The position numbers and the translations under genes are program-made. A stretch of 61,001 nucleotides of DNA, taken from NCBI GenBank assembly GCA_049651845.1, contig JBASCW010000035.1:1-61001 (forward strand). Direction: 5' to 3'. The notes below the pieces were generated by a model, which was not told where the DNA came from, searched no databases, and saw nothing but the letters and a program-made list of their open reading frames with translations. This DNA is from RBG-16-66-20 sp049651845. GTDB lineage: Bacteria; Pseudomonadota; Gammaproteobacteria; Burkholderiales; SG8-39. Shown here piece after piece: positions 46,093-54,956 of the stretch; the stretch's first letter is position 1; each line of letters starts with the position of its first letter.

Positions 46093-47574
46093 ATGCACGA
46101 CGAGCATGTCGACGTCCTGATCGTCGGCGCGGGCCTCTCGGGCATCGGCGCCGGCGTTCACCTGCAGGCGCGCTGCCCGGGCCGCAGCTTCGCCCTGCTC
46201 GAGGGCCGCGACGCCATCGGCGGCACCTGGGACCTGTTCCGCTATCCGGGCGTGCGCTCGGACTCGGACATGTTCACGCTAGGCTATTCGTTCCGCCCGT
46301 GGACGGACTCGAAAGCCATCGCCGACGGTCCTTCGATCCTCAAGTACGTCCGCGACACCGCGCGCGAGCACGGCATCGATCGCCGGATCCGCTTCGGCCA
46401 CCGCGTCAGGCGCGCCTCCTGGTCTTCGGAGGACGCGCGCTGGACGGTGGAGGCCGAGCGCGACGGCGGACAGGTCGCGCGCTTCACCTGTAGCTTCCTG
46501 TTCAGCTGCGGCGGCTATTACAAGTACGAAGCAGGCTACACGCCGGATTTCGCCGGCATGGGGCGATTCCGGGGTCGCCTCGTGCATCCGCAAAAGTGGC
46601 CCGAAGACCTCGACTATGCCGGCAAGCGCGTGGTGGTGATCGGCAGCGGAGCGACCGCGGTGACGCTCGTGCCCGAGATGGCAGAGACCGCCGCGCACGT
46701 GACCATGCTGCAGCGCTCGCCGACCTACGTGGTCGCGCGCCCGTCGGAGGACGGACTCGCGAACTGGATGCGCCGCTGGCTGCCGCCGATGGTCGCTTAC
46801 GGCATTACGCGCTGGAAGAAGACGCTGCTGCAGCAGTACTTCTTCAATCTGTGCCGGCGCCGGCCGGCTTACACGAAGCAGCTGATCCTTCGCGGCGTGC
46901 GCGCCTACCTGGGACCGGACTACGACGTCGACACGCATTTCACCCCGCGCTACAACCCGTGGGAACAGCGCATGTGCCTCGTTCCCGACGGGGATCTCTT
47001 CAGGGCAATTCGCTCGAACAAGGCGTCCGTGGTCACGGATACGATCGAGACCTTCACCGAAAAAGGCATCCGCCTGAAATCGGGCGCGGAGCTCGAAGCC
47101 GATGTCGTGGTCACCGCCACCGGGCTGGATCTCGAGATCCTCAGCGGCATCCAGCTCAGCGTGGACGGCGTACGCGTGGACCCGCCGAAGACGTTCAACT
47201 ACAAGGGCCTGATGTACAGCGGCGTGCCCAACTTCGCCACCTCGTTCGGCTACACCAACGCGTCCTGGACGCTGAAGTGCGACCTGACCTGTGAGTACGT
47301 CTGCCGGCTGCTCAATCACATGAAAAAGCACGGCTACACGCGGTGCACGCCGCGCTTCGACGACCCTTCGGTCACGGCAGTGCCCTGGGTGGATTTCTCC
47401 TCGGGCTACATCCAGCGCAAGCTGCACCTTTTTCCCAAGCAGGGCTCGAAGGCGCCCTGGAAGCTGCGCCAGAACTACGCGCTCGACATCATGACCCTGC
47501 GCTTCGGCCGGATCGACGACGGCGTCATGGAGTTCACCGGCGCGCCTGCCGGCAGGATCGCCCGGCGCGCGTAG
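46093..47574 (+). CDS. Flavin-containing monooxygenase (Baeyer-Villiger/FMO type)
   Basis: 493 residues. FAD loop VGAGLSGIGAGVHLQ near residue 11, IGGTWDLFRYPGVRSDSD near residue 44, an FMO/BVMO-like fingerprint around HPQKWPEDLDYAGKR (near residue 165), and NADPH loop VIGSGATAVTLVPEM near residue 183. VVTATGLDLEIL near residue 337 is the conserved ATG segment. Such enzymes oxygenate ketones, sulfides or amines; the substrate is unknown. The ATG at 46093 gives a clean N-terminus. It is divergent from the second PEP-mutase-like gene. Confidence 0.9.
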   Translation: MHDEHVDVLIVGAGLSGIGAGVHLQARCPGRSFALLEGRDAIGGTWDLFRYPGVRSDSDMFTLGYSFRPWTDSKAIADGPSILKYVRDTAREHGIDRRIRFGHRVRRASWSSEDARWTVEAERDGGQVARFTCSFLFSCGGYYKYEAGYTPDFAGMGRFRGRLVHPQKWPEDLDYAGKRVVVIGSGATAVTLVPEMAETAAHVTMLQRSPTYVVARPSEDGLANWMRRWLPPMVAYGITRWKKTLLQQYFFNLCRRRPAYTKQLILRGVRAYLGPDYDVDTHFTPRYNPWEQRMCLVPDGDLFRAIRSNKASVVTDTIETFTEKGIRLKSGAELEADVVVTATGLDLEILSGIQLSVDGVRVDPPKTFNYKGLMYSGVPNFATSFGYTNASWTLKCDLTCEYVCRLLNHMKKHGYTRCTPRFDDPSVTAVPWVDFSSGYIQRKLHLFPKQGSKAPWKLRQNYALDIMTLRFGRIDDGVMEFTGAPAGRIARRA

Positions 47575-47595
47575 CCCGGGCCTCGCCCGCCGGGT

Positions 47596-49353
47596 CTAGC
47601 CGACCAGGCCGGCTTTGCGCAGGCCCTCGACGAACTGCTCGAGCGGCGCGGGATCGCTGTAGGGCAGGATGCGCAGCGTGTGCTCGATCGTGTAGTCGGG
47701 ATTGATTTCCATCAGTTCGCGCCAGAACCTGCGAGCTTCTTCGATTCGGCCGGTGTGGCCGTAGAGCGAGGCAAGGTAGGCGCGCGTGACATCGGAGCGC
47801 GGCATGTGGATCAGGCGGCGCTTGAAGGTTGCTTCCGCCTCCTCGTAGCGCTTGAGGATGAACAGGACCCGTCCACAAGCATGGATCCAGAGGTGCATCT
47901 CCGGGTCGAGCCGCAGCGCCAGCTCGAACGACTGGAGCGACGGTTCGTGCCGCCCGCTGTAATGCAGCACGTTGCCGAGCACGCCATGGCCTTGCGAAAA
48001 ATTGGCATCGAGCTCGATCGCGCGCCGCGCCGCGCGCTCGGCTTCGTCCAGCCGCCGTAGCCACATCAGCGTAATGGCAAGCGCCAGATGCGAGGTCGGC
48101 TCGAGCTCGTTGATGGCGCTCGCCTTGCGTGCCAACTCGAGGGCCCGCTCGAGGTAATCCGGCCCCGCGCTGTTCCAGCCGTTCACGAACTCGGTGCAGC
48201 GCAGGATCGCCAGCGCCGCGTAGGCCTGGGCCAATCCGGGATCGATGGTGAGCACACGTTCCAGCAGGGCGCGAGCCTCAGCCGACGTGGCGGCGCTGAA
48301 TTGTAGTAGCAGGCTTCTGGCGCGGACGAGGTAGTCGTACGCCTCCGGGTTGACCTTGCCGAGACCTTGCCTGCGCGCCATCTCGCTTCCGGTGAGCGTC
48401 ACCCTGAGCGCCTCGACGATGCTGCGCGTGACCTCGTCCTGGACAACGAAGATGTCTTCGAGGCTCCGGTCGAAGCGCTCGGCCCAGATGTGGCCGCCGC
48501 TTTCTGCGTCGATGAGCTGAACATTGATCCGCACCTTCATGCCCGCCTTGCGGACACTGCCCTCGAGCACGTGCCGTACGCCCAGCTTCCGGCCGACCTC
48601 CTTCACGTCAACGCTTTGCTTCTTGTATACGAAAGTGGAATTGCGGGCGATGACGAACAGGCCGGAAATCTTCGAGACGTCGGTGATGATGTCTTCGGTA
48701 ATGCCGTCGGCGAAATACTCCTGCTCCGGATCGCCGCTCATATTGGTGAACGGCAGCACGGCGACTGAGGGTTTGTCGGGCAGCGACAGGGCGATCGCGT
48801 CCGCCGCAGCCGCCGGTCTAGTGCCTTCCCCACGCAGCGCGAAGGACCGCACCGGGTGCGGGATGTTCTTCACGTTCTGCTCGCCCCGATCGACGAAGTC
48901 CGCCGGCACCTTGCCTCGCACGGCGCCATTCACCGCATCGGAGATCCAGAGGCCGCCCGGCTCAGCCAGCGCCTGCAGGCGCGCCGCGATGTTCACGCCG
49001 TCACCGTAAATCGTTCCGTCGGCCTTTTCCATCACGTCGCCCAGGTGCACACCGATTCGAAAGCGCATGCGGCGATCCTCGGGAATCTTCTCTCCCGACT
49101 GCCTGATTTCCTGCTGAATCGAGAGAGCCGCGGATACTGCGCCAGTCGCTGTCTCGAACACCGCGAGCACCGAATCGCCGGCCATGTCGATCACACGACC
49201 CTGTGTGGATTCGATCTGTTTGCGGAAAACGGTCCGTGCGGCATCGAGTGCCGCCACCGTGGCACGCTCGTCCGCGGCCATCAGGCGAGAGTAGCCCGCG
49301 ACGTCCGCCGCTAGGATTGCCGCCAACCGCTGCTTGAGATCAGTCCCGCTCAC
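47596..49353 (-). CDS. Class III adenylate/guanylate cyclase with TolB-like and TPR domains
   Basis: 585 residues. Cyclase domain at about 8-180: metal Asp in LAADVAGYSRLM, second Asp in DMAGDSVLAVF, and GDGVNIAARLQALAEPGG near residue 118. A linker leads to a TolB-N-like region beginning PSVAVLPFTNMSGDPEQEYFADGI (near residue 195), followed by several TPR-like helical repeats (about 370-585). This architecture is common in proteobacteria and is thought to make cAMP under control of the C-terminal sensor. No membrane helix is visible. It converges with the monooxygenase gene. Confidence 0.93.
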   Translation of the reverse strand: MSGTDLKQRLAAILAADVAGYSRLMAADERATVAALDAARTVFRKQIESTQGRVIDMAGDSVLAVFETATGAVSAALSIQQEIRQSGEKIPEDRRMRFRIGVHLGDVMEKADGTIYGDGVNIAARLQALAEPGGLWISDAVNGAVRGKVPADFVDRGEQNVKNIPHPVRSFALRGEGTRPAAAADAIALSLPDKPSVAVLPFTNMSGDPEQEYFADGITEDIITDVSKISGLFVIARNSTFVYKKQSVDVKEVGRKLGVRHVLEGSVRKAGMKVRINVQLIDAESGGHIWAERFDRSLEDIFVVQDEVTRSIVEALRVTLTGSEMARRQGLGKVNPEAYDYLVRARSLLLQFSAATSAEARALLERVLTIDPGLAQAYAALAILRCTEFVNGWNSAGPDYLERALELARKASAINELEPTSHLALAITLMWLRRLDEAERAARRAIELDANFSQGHGVLGNVLHYSGRHEPSLQSFELALRLDPEMHLWIHACGRVLFILKRYEEAEATFKRRLIHMPRSDVTRAYLASLYGHTGRIEEARRFWRELMEINPDYTIEHTLRILPYSDPAPLEQFVEGLRKAGLVG

Positions 49354-49418
49354 CCGGTAACGCCCCCTGGCCGGACGGCCAGTCTACTGCAGGGCGGCGG
49401 CTGCCGTAGAATCACTCC

Positions 49419-49727
49419 ATGCACACGATTCTTCTTTTCGTTTTCGCCTTGCTGCCGGTGGCTGCTCTGGCGCAGACCTTTAAGTGCATCGATGCGCAGA
49501 AGCGCGTCACCTACTCCAACGCCTCCTGCGAGAAGCAGGGACTGACGGACGCGGGCCCGGTTGCCGACCGCATCGTGACCCTGCCCACGGTCGAAGTGCG
49601 CAAGCCTGCGACGCGCCCGGAAGCAGCCAAGGCCCCTACGCCCCGCTCGCTCGACGATGCCGAGGTTGGCCGCGGCAGCACGCAGATCAAGCCCATCGTG
49701 CCGTTCATGGAGAAGTTGGCGAAGTGA
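49419..49727 (+). CDS. DUF4124-domain secreted protein
   Basis: 102 residues. Sec signal peptide MHTILLFVFALLPVAALAQ, then TFKCIDAQKRVTYSNASCE, the short DUF4124 domain with two cysteines that likely form a disulfide. The tail is Pro/Ala-rich. Function unknown; such proteins are common periplasmic or envelope factors in beta/gamma-proteobacteria. It lies 7 bases upstream of the GMC oxidoreductase gene and may be co-transcribed. Confidence 0.82.
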   Translation: MHTILLFVFALLPVAALAQTFKCIDAQKRVTYSNASCEKQGLTDAGPVADRIVTLPTVEVRKPATRPEAAKAPTPRSLDDAEVGRGSTQIKPIVPFMEKLAK

Positions 49728-49734
49728 TCCCGCA

Positions 49735-51300
49735 GTGAATTCCGCAGGGACCTACGACTACGCGATCGCCGGCGCCGGCAGCGCCGGCTGCCTGCTCGCC
49801 AACCGCCTCTCGGCCGACCCGCAGAAGAGCGTGCTGCTGCTCGAAGCCGGCGGCCAGGATGACTGGTTCTGGATCGACATCCCGGTCGGCTACCTGTACA
49901 CCATCGCCAACCCGCGCACCGACTGGTGCTACCAGACCGAGCCCGACGCGCATCTCGCGGGCCGCTCGATCCACTACGCGCGCGGCAAGGTACTGGGCGG
50001 CTGCTCCTCCATCAACGCCATGATCTACATGCGCGGCCAGAAGGAGGACTACGACCACTGGGCCGCGCTCGGCAACGAGGACTGGTCCTGGGAGGACGCG
50101 CTCCCCTATTTCAGGAAACTCGAGGAAAGCCTCCATATCGAGGACCCCCGCGTGCGCTGGGAGATCATCGATGCGTGGCGTGAAGCCGCAGCCGAGTGCG
50201 GCATCCGGACGATTCGTTCCTTCAACGGCGGGGACAACAGCGGTTGCGCCCCTTTCCAGATGACCCAGCGCAACGGCCGGCGCTGGAGCGCGACCAATGC
50301 CTTCCTGCGGCCGGTGCTGCACAGGAAGAACCTCACGGTGCTGACAGGTGCCTCCGTTCGGAAGATAAGGTTTTCGAACAGGACAGCGGAAGGCCTGGAG
50401 TACCTGAAAGACGGAACTGCATTTTTCGTGAAAGCAAATCGCGAAACCATCCTGTCGCTCGGCTCGATCGGCTCGCCGCAGATCCTGCAGCTTTCGGGCA
50501 TCGGTCCGAAAGAACTTCTTGAGAAGCATCGAATTCCCGTCGTGCAGAGCCTGCCGGGTGTAGGCGAGAACCTGCACGACCACCTGCAGATCCGCATGCA
50601 GTACAAGGTGAAGAACGTGCGCACATTGAACGAGATGTCGAACAGCCTATGGGGAATTGCGTCGATGGGCCTCGACTACCTGTTGCGGCGCCGCGGCCCG
50701 CTCACCATGCCGCCCTCGCAGCTGGGCGCGTTCGCGCGCAGCGACCCCTCGCAGCCGACGCCGAACATCGAATGGCACGTGCAGCCGCTGTCGCTGGACA
50801 AGTTCGGCGACCCGCTGCACCCGTTCCCCGCGATCACGCCGAGCGTGTGCAACCTGCGCCCCACGTCGCGCGGCTGGGTGCGGATCAAATCCGCCGACTC
50901 CGCGGCCTACCCGGAGATCAAGCTGAACTACCTCTCCACCGCGGAAGACCGCAAGGTGGCGGTGGACGGCATGCGGTTTACGCGGCGCATCATGAATTCG
51001 AAAGCCTTGGCGAAGTACGAGCCGGAGGAATATCGCCCAGGCCCGTCTTATTCTTCAGATCAACAACTGGAACAGGCCGCGGGGGAGCTCGGCACCACCA
51101 TCTTCCATCCGGTCGGCACCTGCAAGATGGGCAGCGACCCCATGGCCGTCGTGGACGACTGCCTGCGCGTGCACGGCGTGGAGCGCCTGCGCGTGGTGGA
51201 CGCCTCGATCATGCCGAGGATCACCTCGGGCAACACCAACGCGCCCACCTACCTGATCGCGGAAAAAGGCTCGCGTATGATCCGCGACGCCGGGTATTGA
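49735..51300 (+). CDS. GMC-family oxidoreductase (choline dehydrogenase-like)
   Basis: 521 residues from GTG at 49735. FAD loop YAIAGAGSAGCLLANRLS at the N-terminus, GMC signature 1 GKVLGGCSSINAMIYMRG near residue 84, signature 2 GSIGSPQILQLSGIGP near residue 245, and the C-terminal catalytic region FHPVGTCKMG with N-x-N-x-P-T (NTNAPTYLIAEK). It oxidises an alcohol, with electrons probably passed to quinone. The N-terminus requires the GTG start; longer frames overlap DUF4124. AT-rich codon patches lie at about 50340-50560 and 50985-51075. Confidence 0.93.
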   Translation: MNSAGTYDYAIAGAGSAGCLLANRLSADPQKSVLLLEAGGQDDWFWIDIPVGYLYTIANPRTDWCYQTEPDAHLAGRSIHYARGKVLGGCSSINAMIYMRGQKEDYDHWAALGNEDWSWEDALPYFRKLEESLHIEDPRVRWEIIDAWREAAAECGIRTIRSFNGGDNSGCAPFQMTQRNGRRWSATNAFLRPVLHRKNLTVLTGASVRKIRFSNRTAEGLEYLKDGTAFFVKANRETILSLGSIGSPQILQLSGIGPKELLEKHRIPVVQSLPGVGENLHDHLQIRMQYKVKNVRTLNEMSNSLWGIASMGLDYLLRRRGPLTMPPSQLGAFARSDPSQPTPNIEWHVQPLSLDKFGDPLHPFPAITPSVCNLRPTSRGWVRIKSADSAAYPEIKLNYLSTAEDRKVAVDGMRFTRRIMNSKALAKYEPEEYRPGPSYSSDQQLEQAAGELGTTIFHPVGTCKMGSDPMAVVDDCLRVHGVERLRVVDASIMPRITSGNTNAPTYLIAEKGSRMIRDAGY

Positions 51301-51364
51301 ACTGCGCACCCGCAACCCCATCTAACACGGCGTAACGACAACCTGACGCGGAGATGCTAAGTCC

Positions 51365-52255
51365 ATGAAAAGAATAGTTCTTCTGGTCGCCACGAACCTG
51401 GCGGTGATGCTGCTGCTGTCCATCGTGATCAGCGTGCTCGGCCTCGACCGCGCGCTGGCCCAGGAAGGTATCCAGTACGTGCCGCTCATGATCATGGCGG
51501 CCATCTTCGGCTTCGGCGGCGCGTTCATCTCGCTGCTGATTTCCAAGCCGATTGCCAAGTGGTCCACCGGCGCCCAGGTCATCGACGGCACCGAGGGCAC
51601 CACACAGTACTGGCTGGTGGACACCGTCCGGCGCCTGGCCCAGAAGGCCGGCATCAGCATGCCCGAAGTCGCGGTCTACGAGGGCGAGCCCAACGCCTTC
51701 GCTACCGGCGCGTTCCGCGACTCGGCGCTGGTCGCCGTCTCGACGGGCCTGCTCGAATCCATGTCGCGCGACGAGGTCGAGGCCGTGCTCGGCCACGAGA
51801 TCGGCCACGTCGCCAACGGCGACATGGTCACGCTCACGCTGATCCAGGGCGTGGTCAACACCTTCGTGATCTTCCTGTCGCGCATCATCGGCTACATCGT
51901 CGACCGCGTGATCCTGAAGAACGAGCGCGGCGAAGGCATCGGCTTCTTCGTCACGGTGATGGTGTCGCAGATCGTGCTCGGCCTGTTCGCCTCGATCATC
52001 GTCGCCTGGTTCTCGCGCCGGCGCGAATTCCGCGCCGACGCGGCCTCGGCCAGCCTGCTCGGCTCGCCGCAGCCGATGGTGAACGCGCTCGCGCGCCTGG
52101 GCGGCCTGCAGGCGGGCGCGCTGCCGCAGAACATGGCGGCCTCGGGCATCAGCGCCGGCCCCGGCGGCTGGGGCGCCCTGTTCTCGACGCACCCGCCGAT
52201 CGAACAGCGCATCGCAGCGCTGCAGTCACGCGCAGTCGGCGCGACCTCGCACTAA
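51365..52255 (+). CDS. htpX: Membrane metalloprotease HtpX
   Basis: 296 residues, usual HtpX length. Two N-terminal membrane helices, zinc motif HEIGH near residue 140, and the third ligand Glu in REFRADAASA near residue 222, preceded by two more helices. HtpX degrades misfolded membrane proteins. The start MKRIVLLVATNLAVMLLLS is canonical, with GGAG 11 bases upstream. Its TAA is immediately followed by a long inverted repeat. Confidence 0.96.
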   Translation: MKRIVLLVATNLAVMLLLSIVISVLGLDRALAQEGIQYVPLMIMAAIFGFGGAFISLLISKPIAKWSTGAQVIDGTEGTTQYWLVDTVRRLAQKAGISMPEVAVYEGEPNAFATGAFRDSALVAVSTGLLESMSRDEVEAVLGHEIGHVANGDMVTLTLIQGVVNTFVIFLSRIIGYIVDRVILKNERGEGIGFFVTVMVSQIVLGLFASIIVAWFSRRREFRADAASASLLGSPQPMVNALARLGGLQAGALPQNMAASGISAGPGGWGALFSTHPPIEQRIAALQSRAVGATSH

Positions 52256-52341
52256 GGAAAAAGGGGGTCAGAGCAACATTTCAGGAGCGGTGTCGCCGGA
52301 TCAGGCGTCACCGTGAAATGTTGCTCTGACCCCCTTTTTCC
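52256..52341. repeat. 86-bp REP-like element: perfect 28-bp inverted repeat, GGGGTCAGAG type
   Basis: The left arm (52256-52283) and right arm (52314-52341) are perfect reverse complements over 28 bases; each contains the core GGGGTCAGAGCAACATTTCA. The 30-base loop has a smaller stem (GGTGTCGCC/GGCGTCACC, one mismatch). The element starts on the base after the htpX stop and ends on the base before the MFS start codon. I recognise GGGGTCAGAG palindromes as REP-like dispersed elements of proteobacteria, often linked to REP-associated transposases (memory, no search). It could also act as a terminator or mRNA-end stabiliser in either direction. Confidence 0.85.
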
Positions 52342-53487
52342 GTGAAGCCCCTTTTCTATTTCGTCCTGCTGACGGTCCTCAGCCACGCGGGCTTCGTCGG
52401 CAGCCGCATCACCGTGGCGCTCGCGGCCCTCGAGCAGCGCGCTTCGCCGCTCGCGGTTGGCGTGCTGATGTCGCTCTACGCGGTGATCCCGATGCTGATG
52501 GCGGTGCAGGCCGGGCGCCTGGTCGACCGCGTGGGCGCCTTCTGGCCGATCGCCATCGCCGGCACGGTGATGATCCTGGGCATGCTCGCGCCGTCGGCCT
52601 CGGCCGCGCTGCCGGTGCTGTTCGGCTCGGCGGTGGTGGTCGGCACCGCGTTCATGCTGCAGCACATCGCGCTGAACCACGTGATCGGCAACCTGGGCGA
52701 GCCGGGCGAGCGGCCGGTCAACTTCAGCTGGTTCGCACTCGGCTACTCGGTCAGCGGCTTCCTCGGGCCGCTGCTCGCCGGCTTCACCATCGACCTGGCC
52801 GGGCACCGCTGGGCGTTCCTGCTGCTCGCCGTGCCGCCGCTCGCCGGCACCCTGCTGCTCGCCTGGAAGCGCGGCGTGCCGCCGATGCCCGCCGAGCACA
52901 AGGGCGGCGCCGGCAAGCGCAGCGTCGCCGACCTGCTGCGCAACCCGCGCCTGCTGCCCGTGTTCCTGTTCAGCACGCTGCTCGCCTCGGGCTGGGACAT
53001 GTACACCTTCGTGATCCCGATCTACGGCACGCAGATCGGCCTGTCGGCCTCGACCATCGGCATCGTCATGAGCAGCTTCGCGCTCGCGACCTTCGTGGTG
53101 CGCCTCGCCATGCCCGCCATGGTGCGCCGGTTGAGCGCCTGGTCCGTGGTCTGCGCGGCGCTGGTGATCGCGGGCACCGCCTACGCGCTGTTCCCGCTCG
53201 CCAAGCAGGCGCCGCTGCTGGTGGCGCTGTCGTTCCTGCTCGGCCTCGGGCTGGGCAGCGCGCAACCGATGATCATGTCGGCGCTGTACGCGGCCTCGCC
53301 GCCGGGCCGCCAGGGCGAGGTGGTCGGCATGCGCACCACCATGATCAACGCCAGCACCACCTTCATGCCGCTCGCCTTCGGCGCGCTCGGCACCGCGCTC
53401 GGCGTGGCGCCGATCCTCTGGACGATGGCCGGCCTGATGCTCGCCGGCGGCTGGATCGCCGACCGGCTGCGGCGCCGGGGCGGCTAG
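52342..53487 (+). CDS. Major facilitator superfamily (MFS) transporter
   Basis: 381 residues, 12 hydrophobic helices. Features: VQAGRLVDRVGAFW near residue 54 (the loop 2-3 G-x-x-x-D-R motif of MFS), GFLGPLLAGFTIDLAG near residue 138 and a symmetric second half. Substrate unknown; drug or small-metabolite efflux is plausible. The GTG at 52342 directly follows the inverted repeat, so no separate ribosome binding site is visible; translation may depend on how the hairpin folds. Confidence 0.9.
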   Translation: MKPLFYFVLLTVLSHAGFVGSRITVALAALEQRASPLAVGVLMSLYAVIPMLMAVQAGRLVDRVGAFWPIAIAGTVMILGMLAPSASAALPVLFGSAVVVGTAFMLQHIALNHVIGNLGEPGERPVNFSWFALGYSVSGFLGPLLAGFTIDLAGHRWAFLLLAVPPLAGTLLLAWKRGVPPMPAEHKGGAGKRSVADLLRNPRLLPVFLFSTLLASGWDMYTFVIPIYGTQIGLSASTIGIVMSSFALATFVVRLAMPAMVRRLSAWSVVCAALVIAGTAYALFPLAKQAPLLVALSFLLGLGLGSAQPMIMSALYAASPPGRQGEVVGMRTTMINASTTFMPLAFGALGTALGVAPILWTMAGLMLAGGWIADRLRRRGG

Positions 53488-53496
53488 AATTCCGGG

Positions 53497-54486
53497 ATGC
53501 GCAGACCCTCCCTCACGCAATTCCTCATCGAGCGCCAGCGCGCTGGCCGCATCAACGCCGACTTGCGGCTGCTCATCGAAACCATCGCGCGCGCCTGCAA
53601 GGCGATCAGCACGCGCGTGAACAAGGGCGCGCTCGGCGGCGGCCACGGCTCGGCGGGCAGCGAGAACGTGCAGGGCGAGATCCAGAAGAACCTCGACGTG
53701 CTGTCGAACGAGATCCTGCTCCAGGCCAACGAATGGGGCGGCAACCTCGCCGCGCTCGCCTCCGAGGAGATGGAGGACGTCAAGCCCACGCCGACGCACT
53801 ACCCGCGCGGCGAGTACCTGCTGCTGTTCGACCCGCTCGACGGCTCCTCCAACATCGACGTCAACATCTCGGTCGGCACCATCTTCTCGGTGCTGCGCTG
53901 CCCGCAGGGCGTCGCGGAGCCCGACGAGCGGTGCTTCCTGCAGCCCGGGCGCCAGCAGGCGGCCGCGGGCTTTGCCGTGTACGGGCCCACCACGCAGCTC
54001 GTGGTGACGGTCGGCGATGGCGCCTACGGCTTCACGCTCGATCGCGAGACCTTCACCTTCGTGCTCACGCACGAGAAGATCCGCATTCCCGAGGACACCG
54101 CCGAGTTCGCGATCAACACGTCCAACATGCGCCGCTGGGAAGCGCCCGTGAAGCGCTACATCGACGAGTGCCTCGCGGGCAAGGACGGGCCGCGCGGCAA
54201 GGACTTCAACATGCGCTGGGTGGCCTCGATGGTGGCCGACGTCTACCGCGTGCTCTCGCGCGGCGGCATCTTCATGTACCCGCGCGACTCGAAGAACAAG
54301 GACGGCCGCCTGCGCCTGATGTACGAGGCCAACCCGATGGCCTTCATCGTCGAGCAGGCGGGCGGCGCCGCGACCGACGGCGCCACGCGCATCCTCGACA
54401 TCCAGCCGCAGAAGCTGCACCAGCGCATCGCGGTCGTCCTCGGCTCAATGAACGAGGTCGAGGTCGTGAGGAAATACCACTCCTAG
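53497..54486 (+). CDS. fbp: Fructose-1,6-bisphosphatase class I
   Basis: 329 residues, standard length. Metal-site motifs LASEEMED near residue 87 and FDPLDGSSNIDVN near residue 108, the substrate region NTSNMRRWEAPVKRYIDEC, and late ARG-like YPRDSKNKDGRLRLMYEANPMAFIVEQAGG. It hydrolyses fructose-1,6-bisphosphate in gluconeogenesis or the Calvin cycle. The stop codon TAG (54484-54486) is the last chromosomal base block before the cassette array; a foreign convergent gene overlaps it. Confidence 0.96.
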   Translation: MRRPSLTQFLIERQRAGRINADLRLLIETIARACKAISTRVNKGALGGGHGSAGSENVQGEIQKNLDVLSNEILLQANEWGGNLAALASEEMEDVKPTPTHYPRGEYLLLFDPLDGSSNIDVNISVGTIFSVLRCPQGVAEPDERCFLQPGRQQAAAGFAVYGPTTQLVVTVGDGAYGFTLDRETFTFVLTHEKIRIPEDTAEFAINTSNMRRWEAPVKRYIDECLAGKDGPRGKDFNMRWVASMVADVYRVLSRGGIFMYPRDSKNKDGRLRLMYEANPMAFIVEQAGGAATDGATRILDIQPQKLHQRIAVVLGSMNEVEVVRKYHS

Positions 54487-54854
54487 TCAGAGGTTGACTG
54501 CTTCCCTGAGCGTTCTGCGGACGCCGAGGCCGTCGATCGAGCAGAGCGCCGTGTCGACTTTATGCCCCTGGTCGCCGAAACGTCGCCAAGGAAAATCTGC
54601 AGCACGTCCAGCTCCTCTTTGGGCAAATCCGTCGCCTCCAGGAGCTTCAACCTCTTGATGACCACCTCCAGCGCTTCGGCCAGGTGGCCGATCTGCTTGC
54701 CGTAGCTGCCCACGTTCTGAAGGACTTCATGTTCGATCGTCGAATCCGACGAAGCGCCCAGGTTCACGCTGAAGAGATTGAAGCTCCAATTCGGCAGGAT
54801 GGGCTGGTTCAGGGTGCCCGGCGCGAATTGCAACGGCAGCAGAACTTGCTCCAT
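54483..54854 (-). CDS. Hypothetical cassette protein, C-terminus likely altered
   Basis: 123 residues. I do not recognise the family. The first ~95 residues look natural (start MEQVLLPLQFAPGTLNQPIL; an amphipathic helix around residues 60-95). After L-G-D-V-S-A-T-R-G-I-K the chain becomes Ser/Arg-rich and ends only when it runs into the CTAG shared with the fbp stop, as if it reads past a junction. It has a good ribosome binding site (AGGAAGGAG). Its 5' leader begins at the GTTAGGC core of attC1, so it is probably a cassette gene whose own attC has been lost. Confidence 0.6.
   Translation of the reverse strand: MEQVLLPLQFAPGTLNQPILPNWSFNLFSVNLGASSDSTIEHEVLQNVGSYGKQIGHLAEALEVVIKRLKLLEATDLPKEELDVLQIFLGDVSATRGIKSTRRSARSTASASAERSGKQSTSD
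54487..54570 (-). pseudogene. Possible 3' tail of a lost gene convergent with fbp
   Basis: In the frame shifted by one from the hypothetical protein, the minus strand reads F-G-D-Q-G-H-K-V-D-T-A-L-C-S-I-D-G-L and on to L-R-E-A-V-N-L-stop. The TGA lies directly beside the fbp TAG. The composition looks like a real protein C-terminus, more so than the Ser/Arg-rich overlapping frame. I cannot name the family. It would be the tail of the original fbp neighbour, cut by arrival of the cassettes. Confidence 0.35.
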
Positions 54855-54956
54855 GTTCGACTCCTTCCTCGTTTCGAGAGTGGAAAATTTGGTCGCGTCT
54901 ACGGTCGTCGCCTGATGACCTGACGAATCCGGCGACGCACGGAGACCGTGCCTAAC

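Noticed and set aside
52252..54420. 722-codon minus-strand open frame
   Set aside because: Antisense shadow of the MFS and fbp genes; composition is His/Arg/Ala-rich without any family motif.
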